A DNA stretch of 64,000 bases from Coturnix japonica (lineage: Eukaryota > Chordata > Aves > Galliformes > Phasianidae), in assembly GCF_001577835.2 (NCBI RefSeq), contig NC_029516.1, positions 49,015,766 through 49,079,765 of the forward strand, read 5' to 3'. The position numbers were made by a program, and so were the translations under genes. This document shows, in pieces, positions 50,101 to 62,100 of this stretch. Position 1 is the stretch's first letter, and every line of letters starts with the position of its first letter. Below the pieces are notes generated by a model. It had not been told where the DNA came from. It worked only from the letters and a program-made list of their open reading frames with translations, and searched no databases.

Positions 50101-53100
50101 GATAACGACTCAAAAATCATTCCCTTGTTTTGCAGGGTAACTCTTTCTTGTCTGCTCTGTGTACTATAGGGCAGTATTGACACATGGAATTAATGATGGT
50201 GTCTGTAATGAAACAGCCATCATGTAAACACCAGCCTGCTCCTTTGATAAAATGGCATGGTAGGGACCTATTCACCTCCTTATAATTGAGTACCACATAA
50301 TAGTTCCGATCCTTTCATGTAACATTATTTTGTTCTATGAAGGGAAGGAAAAAAAAAAATCTATGTAACGTTGCTTTCTTCATTCATCCTATGATTAATT
50401 TTGTGTTTTTAATGAGTATGGCTGCTTATTTAGGCAGGTTCTCTTACTTGTTTTGTTGACTTCTGTTGAATGTACAACAAAACCCAAGCTGTGATAATTG
50501 GAGACCATTTCATCAGCAAAAGGATTCTTGCTATTAATACAAGGTTGGCTTGGAAAAAGCATCCTGACATTTTAAATTAGTCAATTAATATACAATTCCA
50601 CCTACCATTTATAATAGAAAAAAATGTTAGCATATTTCTTCAAACATTTTAATTAACAGAGACTATTTCCAATAGTCTATGATATAAACAGACAGAATAC
50701 TATACAACAATAACTTAAGTTGGCTATCTTTGATGTTTTGTGAAGGAAATAAATAATAGAGGTTGAGTTAAATCTGTTTGCAGACTTGGAGATGTGCACC
50801 ACATGTAGAAGACGCACTGATTTACAGCTACCTGACAATTCTCAGCAAGCCACCATCTATTCTTCCCACAAGCAAAGCCCATGAAGTTACTTTAGGGCCA
50901 AGTTCAGGCATTCGGCAACCTACCCTAAGTAACATACACATTTACCAAGTGCTGCAGCAGAAAATATTAATGAGGGTGAAAATCTTGACAACACATTTTT
51001 AATCGTTTCAAAAAGTAACTGCATTCAGCCAAATCTGAGCTAAGTTTTTGTAGCACCCAAGCCAGTGTTAGTTTGGGCAGAGTAAATGGGTTCACAAGCA
51101 GTTTCCAGCTTTTTTTCCCCCTATTCATGTTGATAAAACCAGGTGATTATTTGACATTTACCCTTCTTGAGTGTCAGTTGCCTCGTGAACAGGCCTTAGC
51201 ACCAGCAACCTAAGAGAAAACAAAAGCCTTGGAAACATGACCCGAAACAACCAAAACAGCACCTCAAAGTAATTTCAAATCTTCACTGCCAATGATCAAA
51301 ATTAAAGAGAAATATGGAGAGCAGAAATCCACTGGCGTCTTATGGAACAAGGGCAAAACCATCCCTTTATTACTCACAGTAAACTCATACAAAAGGGTAC
51401 AGTGTAAAGAGATAGCAGCCATTAATGGCAGGCTATATATCTGCACTGACACAGTGCTGCTTTGCACATTTGTTTTCTGAGAAGTTCAAGCTGTCCCTCA
51501 GGTAGCTCTTCAAAAATAATAACAGCCAGTCATTAAAGTCTAAAACAACCCAATGGCAGATTGCCTTCAATACCCTCAGTCAGAAGAGGAAGCAAGTTTG
51601 TCAGTCCTTCAAGTGTTTTCCATACCTTTCCCTAGTAAAAGAAGCTATCACAGCACCTACAGGGGTCACACATCAACACAACTGCCCTGCAGTAAGCACT
51701 ACACTAAAAACCAATCAAACACACAGCAGAAAGAGTTGCAGCCCTGAAGATCTTGCAGTCCCAGTACTACAGTAAGAACTGCAGGTGGATGTAGTGAGAC
51801 ATAAAAGCCCAAGGTGAAAGCAAAGCTACTGGCCAAGAGGGTAAGGAGCGACACCAGGCACCAGCTGCTTAGATATTGTCAGTTTTTAGCACACAACACA
51901 GCAGGTGCCTCCAGCCCTCCGAACTGAAAAGGCTTTTAGGCTACAGTAATGCCATTTGGACTTATAGTGGACTGCTATAGTGACAGCAACTGACTTGTCT
52001 TCAGTTTTTGTTTCTCTCCATCATCCCTTTAAAGAAAAAACAATAAAAGCTGTAGAGCTTTTAGACAGATTATAATGCTATTCCTAATGCTCAGCATCTT
52101 AATTCTCTACCTCATGTAGCAACCATTTGGTTTTACATAATAGTTTAACTAGAATAACACACACAGTTTTCCTCTCTTTATTAAGAAGACTGTTAACTTA
52201 TGACACTTGCTTCCCATACAAATAACCTGGATAAAGTATTCAAGTATTCAATTATTTCACTGATCCAGTTGTCTCCAGTTTTTCCCTGCTCACACTCTGG
52301 TTTATACTTCAGACTCTGCCAGCTAATAGGAAATCCAGAATCACCCACAGCATCTGCTGTTTCTACAATCCTTAGCAGACAGGTAAAAACATTTAGTTGG
52401 CTGAAACATCTCTCAAGAGAACCTGTTATTTGAATATTCACTGACTGCACAATACACAAACATTTCTATCTTCATCTTTATCCCCTTGTTTGAAAAATGA
52501 TTCGCTTACAAATTTACCTAAATTCCTACAGCTCAGACCAGAGGTGGATTCGTATTACATAAGGCGTTCCTTGAGAACACAATACTTTGCTTACACAGAA
52601 AACAAAGCACAAGCAACCATTCCAGTATGCCTACAAGTATTGGGTGATCACCAACAATACAGGTTTGTTCCCTGAAAAAAAGCAATCAATTTCACGTATC
52701 AACAACATATCACATACCACACCAGTTTATTTTATGGCATTACCATATCCATCTAGAACAAATGTTAAAGCCTCCTTTGTAGTCCAGTCTGCATTTACCC
52801 TAAGTCCTTATGAATTCCTAATTGTATCTTCCCTTTCAATTGCTCTAATAGATAACTCATTCCTTCTGCTGACAGCTGTTTTCATGCAGTAATTGTTCTT
52901 CAGATAAGCAGCAAGACATAAATATCTACCATCAGATCCTGCTTGCTGACTTGGGGTAAACAGGCACACTTGTCTCGCACTTCCTCATACATCAAAATGA
53001 GAAATTCTTTTAATTACTCATCAGTCTACCCATTTAGGAGGCAGGTTTCATTGACACCTGATTCTGTCCAATCCTTTCCAAAAAGGGTTTCCTCTGAGGT

Positions 53101-56100
53101 CCTGTAAAATATCACTCTTTCCTTTGAAGTATTAAACATTCTCCTCTGCAGTGAAATCAGCCCTAATTCTGCAGTGTTAATTATAGCACTATTTGAAGCT
53201 GCAGACTTCAGTAAAGAGCAAAGAACTGGGATGTAAAATGTCTCCATCCAATGCAGCTACAATACAATACCTGGAAAGTTTATCAAACATGTTGACAAGC
53301 TTCATAGCTTCATATTCTTTTTGTTCTTCTGTCATTTCATCCATTGGATTAGGCATGGGTTCTTCTAAGTGACCAGTGATCAGGTTAATGCTGGAGGTAA
53401 AAAGACAACATAGTTTACATTCCTACTGAAAAATGTATGTAAGTTGTCTGCCTTCTTAAGAGGAGGAAAGAGCAACACACAATCTAGTTTAGATTTTAAG
53501 GTAGCATTTAAATGGACAACACATATATTCTGAACCTCTAACACTGTGTTCTTAGGCCATCCACAAACATTCTGAATAGTTCTTATTTCTTCTTGGCAAG
53601 CATTTCATTTTTATGTAACTCCACCTACTGAAATTAAATCATTATCAGAGAGGGTATTTTTTCTTTGGAGCCACCCAAGTGTATTCTGGACACTGAGTGA
53701 AGCTGGTCACTCAGTAATTCAACTGTGAGGCTCAGAAGAGACAGTAGTCCATATAAGCACATGTAATTCAAAAACTGGCTGCTTTGTAAAAGGGGAAAGG
53801 GATATGTCAGAACATCTTGACTGCAAGAGGAAATGCAGAATTTACACCAATACCATACTTGGGCTTTGCAGATTTGTATTCTTCGGTATCTGTATCTTCA
53901 TCATCCGAGTACCAATGATCTCCTCTTCCCCCTGCTAACAGGCCTCTTGCTGCCAACAATCCTGCCGCATTACCGTAGCCAGTATATTTTAACAAGCTGT
54001 CAACTGCAAAGAGTGATACAAAGGATTATTCAGCTTAGAATTAGCTACAAAACTAAAAGCATACGGTTCTGCCAAAATCAAAAGAGTTACAGCGAGAGGC
54101 AAACGTTACAGCATGACTTTAAGTGAAAGGGAGAAGAAAAAATATATACATATACCTCTCTCTTTACAAAGAACAAAAAGAAATTCTGCTGCAATTTGCT
54201 TTACTCCAAGGTCAACATGTGTCATAAGGCGCACAAGCTTGTTTCTCACTGTTGTGCCAACTTCTGGACGACTCGATACATCTCGTAGCGGAGGCAGAAC
54301 CTAGCAGCATTAAAAATAGAAAACAACGACATAGAATGCGTGGAAATTCTTAGCTAACTTCTGCAGAAACACTGTAAAAAGAACAAGAAAATACTGCTGT
54401 TCTGCTGCTTTAAAGAAGGGACTAATATAATAGCAACCCAGTTGTGTTTACATGGACCAGTAACAACTATTCCTCCATCACACACTCTGCCCTTCTGGTC
54501 TGCTGTCCTGTGCAAATGCATGTTGAACCTCAAGCACAGATTTGAGAAAGGAGGGCTAGGAGCAGTTTAAGAGCATTATTGTCTGTCTCAAAATACCTGG
54601 TTATAGACAACAGCCACCTTATGTTCTTAGATTCTTCTGTTTTGTTCTAGTTTCTGGCAAAGCATTAAGAATAAAGCTTAGTATGATGCATAATTTGTAC
54701 AGAGCAGCAAGAACACTTACAGTGAAAAAGCAGGAAAGTCAGTCATACTGCAAGTGCTAACAAGGATTTCAAAAACTGTCCCCATATGCGAACAAGGAAG
54801 CTCATCCTTGTTCACTCCTTTGAAAGCCGAAGCTCGCTTTTAAAAAGATTTGGAGGAAATACTCTTTTTTAACATATCCTAAAATGCACTGCTTCCTCAC
54901 TATATATCATTAGTATTGTTAACTTTAACCCTCCAGAAAGCAAGAAGGTGCCTGAAATGTTTGGTCTGGCAACCTAACTTCAGCCTCTCTATGTCAGTGC
55001 ATTCAAACTCAAGCCCCGGATTATGATGATTATTTTGCATTCACAGGACATGACATGACCAGCCAACAAACCTACGCCATAAGACCAAATATTTGGTAGA
55101 TGGAAGACTTCTGTAAGAATTACAGATCACCCGCGTTTTACTAGCTAACAAAACCAAGCCTGTCATTAATTGCCAATAAGAACTGCGGGTTCTTTGTTTT
55201 CCAGGTGTTTAACACAAAACATTGTGTTCTGTGCAAATTTATTGCACCATTACTGAAATCAGACTCACTGGGAGCTGATACTTACATGCTACATATTGAC
55301 TTCTTTGAGAAGGATGGGGCCTGGTCCTTTTTTCCCCAATCTAAGTACTCAAATAATTAGCAAAAACACTTTGTCCCTGCTTACTTTCCCCAAAGGGGAT
55401 AATACCATGACTGCCATTTCCCAAAGTGCTGTAAGACTGAATTTGTGTTTTCAGAATAGTTGAAAGCTAACACCACGATGAGTGCCATGAGGGAATTAAT
55501 CATTCTGTCTTCAGATCAGAATTTGAATAGTGCACACTAAATAAAGCCTAAGGCCAACACTTAACTACGAAAGTAACTTAAAATATCAAGCATCCGGCCA
55601 CGCAGTTAGCAGCACCCATCCATTTCCTGCACAATGAGACAGTGCTCCTGTGGGAAGAGAAAGCAACCAGTTGCATCCCGACACCTATATGCTGAGATTT
55701 AGTACAAACAGGCAGACAGCCTCACTTTCTAACTTGTATTTGGAATATTTGGCTCTGTATTTTTTTTGTAAAGAAGTTTAACAGATAAGAAAGACTGTTC
55801 CAGGAAAGACCTGCTGCAAACAAAATATTTATACAAAAATGGGTTTCCAAACACTGCCTGGTGAAAGAAGTGGACAATATATGCAAAATACTCTCATTGC
55901 CATTACAGATTCCATTTATGAATTCAGGCACAGCTTTGATCTGGGAGTGGCGTTTAAGATGCAAACCAAAAAGCATCACAGGTTAGGAAAAACACATCCT
56001 TCAGCTGGTCTCCGCTGTCCCTTCCTTGCTCATGTTTTAAGTTTTCTCTCCTCAACTTCAGGAAAAGCAGCAAATAACACCTCCCGGACCCACCACACTG

Positions 56101-59100
56101 AGCCTATATGTGATTGTTTAATCTTTAAACGTAGTACAGAAATCACTTTTCCCTGTGAAGAAACTCTCAGGGTCTGCACTGTATTTAATGGCTCTTTTAA
56201 GAGATGCTGAAGTAATGAAGGTCAGCATTTTACCCCAGTGGAACAGCAGATCCATGCTTGGTTTGTAAGTTTCAATTCCCAAGATTCCTGCCTGCTGAAG
56301 TCAAATTAAAGCTCAAGGAGAAGTGACCAAATGCCTGTAGTCTCAACTGGCTGCCATACAGCTTGATAAAGTTCGATCAACTGCACTGACGTGTTTCTGA
56401 CACAATGGATGTAAGGGGTCAGATATTACTGGGCTTTTTCCTACCACAGTGACCTCCCAACTAACAGAGCTTTAAAACATCTCCAATATTATTTAACAGC
56501 TCGCAACATTTACCATGGATCACAGGCTATACTATATATTGATTGACATGACTCTGAAAAAAATATTTCTATAGCTGACAGCTGTGAGAGACACAATGGA
56601 AAAAACAAATACCAGAGAGAGAACTTTCTGGGTAATTTAATAGGAAACCATCAGTGCTTTGAAGGTATTAGTGCCCTGCACTGATGTGCAGATGTAAGGA
56701 CATTTGTCATTAGTTTTTGTTTGAATTTCGATGACTATTTTACATACCTGAGCTTTGATAAATTTCCTGATATTCCTATGAGTTCGGCAGCATTCCGTTA
56801 ATAAACTGAGAACAGGAGTCAAACCTTCTCTGTAGCTGCTTCCCTAAAATAAAAACAAACAAAAAGCATTCTTAACGTGCATTTCAAATCCTTTGAGCTC
56901 TACAATAAAGCCCTGTGATGATCAAATCACAAACTTCACACAGATATCAACAAAGAGCCAAATGCTCGCGGCCTGAAAAACACAAGCATGTTTCAGGTAT
57001 TCACGGGAATTTGTCCTCAAATTCAAAGTGTTTCACAATCTAGAATCAAGCAACAACATCCATATTTTTCCTAACACTGCCTGAAAAGTTCTTACAAACA
57101 TAATAGAGAACCACTATTTAATTTAATGAAAGAAGCCACCTTTGACAAAAATCTTCACAGGCCATACCTTGTCAATTCTCTTCTCCATGAAATCCAATAA
57201 AATCTGGATTGCTCCCATATTCATACCATTGTATTTTATATCTGTTTCCTCTTGGGATGATGGACTAATAAGGACATCCAAGCAAGAAACGGGAATATTG
57301 CTTAAGAGGTTGATTGCATTGCTGAAACAGATTATTAGAATTTGTTATTTATTTGGAAGAAGCAAAAGCAGTACAACTTACCATACTGTTTGTACAACTG
57401 CAACAACAAAAAGGCCCTGCAACTGAAGCAATGCTTTATTTTCTATTCTCTGTGCTTTAAAGAAGGTGGCACACGTTATGCCTGAGTGCAAGCTGTCAGA
57501 ACGAACAAGGAAAAAGAACAAAGCTCCAAAAGCATTAGTGCAGCAGTGCAGCATCACCTCTAGCCCCCACAGAGCACTACCCCTAGGATAAGGCACAGCC
57601 GCCAGCACTACTTTACAGCAGCTGAGCTGGCAGGACAGCAGGGGGAACTCTCACATTGACTTGCAGGGCTCAGAGCTTTTTCCTCCTTGAAACTTTTACA
57701 ATCTGGCCATGTCCTGTCATTATTCTGACAGAATTATGCCATGGAAAGCTTCTCCCTCCATACCTGAGTGGAGCGTGGTGGTAATTTCTCAGGTTCCCTG
57801 GAACGGTTTCACTTTTCCTCAGCTTGTAGTATACAGGAAATATAGGATGCTTTAACACTTTAGAAAGATCAGGCTTACTTACCAAGTGCTAACATACAGC
57901 AATTGGCAGCTTTTGCAATCCAGAGTGGAGTATAATGTGGAACTTAGCTTTGCAAGGAACTCTTCTCTGTCACATATCCTTCAAGTTTGCTATCTGTCCT
58001 GTTCTCATTACACAGATCAGAATCTGTACTTTTCCTGAAGGAGGCTAAATGACACAGATGTAGCAAAACTTATAACTGTCACTATTTAATGTTGATGCCC
58101 AACTGCAGTTTTAAAAGGATGCGTTTACAAATACTACAGAACAATGTGGTTTTAGGTAAGCAGGTCTCAAAGCTATCAAAAAACCTACGGGTTAATAATG
58201 TTTCCAAGAGTGACCGAGAATTCCAAGAGTGGAGAAAGCTTCTCAGTTCAGTTAATGCTTTAGATCGTATTTACATAGAAGCTGCACTCAGTTTTTATGT
58301 TATTCATACAATTCTAACAAATGAATAACGTGTCAGAAAGCAAAACAGCAATGACACAAGAGGATATCTACCAAACGTGCTCCTTGCAGTCTGATCAGGC
58401 TGAGCGGCTGCTCCATGCCACGTTATCTCCCTTCTGCTCTTCTAATCATTGAATTTCAGTCAACTTGCTCTTTTGGAAAAGAAAAATATCATCCTCATTC
58501 TTGTTTAAGATATCTCCTACAGCGCAGAAGTCGCTCCTCTCCAGTATTTTGGGAAGAGTTAGAAGCAAAGCAGACTGAAATTCAACAAATATTTGGTGGC
58601 TTTCATCCTTTCATCCAAAGTTCTCTTTTTAACCAGTTCCTTATTAAACAACTGACTTCTCAAACACCTACAAAATTAATTTTCTGGATCACTGTGTCTG
58701 AGCTATTCTTTTCACCAAATGAAGTCCAGCTTTCTGATCTTTGTCACTTCACTGACAGTTTTATTTGTGGTAGAGGAGTGTATGAAATTCTCCAGCTACC
58801 AGGAAGTCAGTGACTATGCACAGATCTGCACAATAGTGTTTGCATTCCTACTCCAGGGGGTAGAAATACTGCGTATATTACTCTCCCCTTTTGGGCTTCC
58901 CAGAGATCATTAATCACTGGGACATGACATCCACCCACTCATGCTCCCAGCCCCCTCCTGATATGCAAATTCAGAAGCAAAGGCCTATTTACAGTTGCAG
59001 AATGCCTTGATTAAAGCCTTGTTAGTGGGCATAAACGGCACTCACTCTAATATGTGGTGCTGTAAGCTGTTCATATTCAAACGTTACGTAATGACAGGAC

Positions 59101-62100
59101 AGAACCACAATAATGACACCAACAGCAGGTACTAAATTAGTTAAGGGATTTTTTTGTAGGTAGCTTCTGCTTATTTCTTCGGAAAATAAGTCAAACCAAC
59201 AAGCAGTACAACACAGTTAAGGGCATGTATCCAATACCTGATGCTCATATAAAATAAATCCTTAACTCAGACACTCTGAGCACAACTCATACAACACACT
59301 ATAGCAGGTCGTCCAAACCCTTCAGCTGCACATCTTACATTCTGCAGGTTTGCAGACTTACAGAAGTGAACAGGAATTCCAGGTAGTATACTTATGCTTC
59401 CTGATACTGCATTCAAGTCTGTTTGTATTTCATTCTATTTCTAATGACATTTTAATAACTGTGTTACCGCTGGTTGGGATGCAGACTGGGAAGCTGAACT
59501 CTTTCTGACTCTCACCTCAGCACTGCAGTAAGGACCCCATGGTCAGAGCCCAGCTTATTTAGCAGCCAAACTGACCCAACCTGCTTTCCCATGCTGGCTA
59601 CAGACAGCTCAGACAGCTAACACAAGTATTACAGAAACTTCAATCTGGAATGAAAGATTTCCTTGGCTTATTACAACAGTGAGATACCCAACCCCTTAAG
59701 ATCTGCAGGGTCATAACTTCTGACTACACCTCTTCTGTTCCAGAACTGCCTTGTGATGAACCCTGGGGGTAGAAAAGCACCCTAAATTATTCAGCTTCCA
59801 CTGCAGCGTGTAGCATTCTGAGATGAAATTCAGTTCTGCAGATGGGCTGAAATATTTGAACCACAAAGTTCTAACCATGTGCTGTGCTACTCTATCATTA
59901 GAAAAAAAACCAACAACCTTGTGTGTGTTATAAATCAAGATCAAATATTACAGGCAGCAGTGCTACACTTGCAGGCTTTCTTCTATCAACTTGAGCTGAA
60001 CAAACTAGATACAGTTGGCTAACAGAGGGAGAAAGTTATATTCCCAGCACAGCAGGCAAAGGCCAATGCAATGGTATGCTGAATTTAACGGAGAAAGGGA
60101 GACAACTGAAGGAATAAGGCAGTGATTCATCCTCCCTCCCTCTACTTCCCCCTCCTCGGAACTGGGGGGAATTCTTGCCTTTATCTGGCACCTCCATAAG
60201 GAGGGATGCAAGCAGCATACCTACAAAACATATTCCTTCTGACTGAAAAAAGCAAAAAAAAAAAAAAAAGACAGAAATCACACTAACACTGCATTTCCTC
60301 CATCACTGCTTACCTCTATCTATAAAGCCCTCTTTCCTGTAGCTGTGGAACTTACATGGATCTGTTCAATGTTCCCAGCAGTGGGAAACTCAGACCTACC
60401 AGTCCTGGCTTTGGGAAGATGAGGAGGCAAAAATCTACCATAAGCAGAAGCACAGATAAAACACTGGCTGCCTTTCAGGACACACTCAGTACTAACTCGA
60501 GTCATGGCTACCACTGCAGCAGTCTCCTAAATTATTCCAAACCAGCCAGCAAAAAATGAGAAGGGCTCTGATGTGGGATTTTAGCGCCTGCCTACTAAGA
60601 CTGTTGATCCCTAAGAGCTTTCCAAGATTTTTAGTAAAGCTCATGTAACTCCTCCAGGACTGCTGGGTGTGAAAAGCTGTATTCTTATTGCTGGATACTG
60701 CAGGATCAGAAAAGGATCTTGCACTTTGATAAACTGATGTCTCAGACAAAGAGAGCTGCAAAACAGGTTTTATCGCCAAGCTATGGTGGCATAAGTGTCT
60801 GATGCTCCTGTACTGCTCAGCTGTAAAAAATTACAGTTTTCACTGGTTCTCAAATTCCCACTTCAGATATCAGTGAAAGTGACTTATTTATTTTTGCAAT
60901 AATAACAGCAGTAGACTGTCTCTGCAATTTTACCAACCTGTGCAACTCTTCAGTTTTGTCTTCAGTGGGGCCCGTGGTTAATAAGCAGTACCGAAGGATG
61001 GCAGCCATGTAACGAAATTGATGAGATTCGTTCTATATAAATATAAATTATGAAGATATTTTTTCATTTTGAAGATTGCAAGTGAGGTTTTCAGGTCACT
61101 AGAATAATAAAAATTAAAAACGGAAAATACCTATTAGATCACAACATCCATCCCTACCAATAAAAGGACTTCACCTTAGAGTTCACTTAATGCAAGGTAC
61201 TTTCATGTGCTGGCCTTTTAAATGAGGCCTTTTACAAGGCTAGGGGACCTCCTTCCAGCCAAACGAGTCCCCACTAATAGAAAACCCCGTTAGAACTATT
61301 TGCCCAATTCCATGCAACTATTCTTAACATAACATTCCTATCTTCTTTTCTGTTTACACCCAGAACTGATGTCTCTTCATCAGTTTAGATTTACATATAT
61401 TCTTTGCTCACTTCATTCTCACTCAGTCCTTTTGCTGCCAACAGTTTCATTCTCCCACCCAATATGTTTCCTTTCTTAGCTCGCTTGCTTCTGTTCCCTT
61501 GACATTTTTCTACATTTCTTTAATAACTTCTCTACATTCAGCAACCTTATTTGTCCCACTTTTGCTCTCCTCAAACAGCACTCCCTTCCAGCCTTTCAAC
61601 ACAGAGCAGTCACACAGAAGAATGCCAGTAAATGTAATCACAAAGCTGCGTCTGTCATTGTCTCGTCCTTTTTATTAGCACTTCTTGGCGTCCATCATAC
61701 GTTCTTTGTGTATCCGGCCTCGCACAAAGCACCCCAATACCTCACATGTAACATCAGCATCCAAATCTGCCAAGAGTACCACCTGCAGCTCTTGTCTGGC
61801 TCTGCCACTTTGAAATCATCTCGTCATTAAACTCCAGTGTTTCAGATGGTTCTCCTCATGATGAGTTTCATTTAGCTTTCCACCCACACACCCAACCTCT
61901 CTGGTCTTTTACTTTCCAGCCCACGTGCTTCTCAACTTTTCAAACTCTGCATCTTCAGCCCCCTTAATTAACATGCTGTTTACTTTCCTTACAGATCATT
62001 AATATTTCCACAGGGATACCTGCTAAGCAGAACATCCCCTAATACCTTGTTAAGAGTTCACAATTATCAAAGAGCTCTTTAATTGAAGGGTTGCTTGCTT

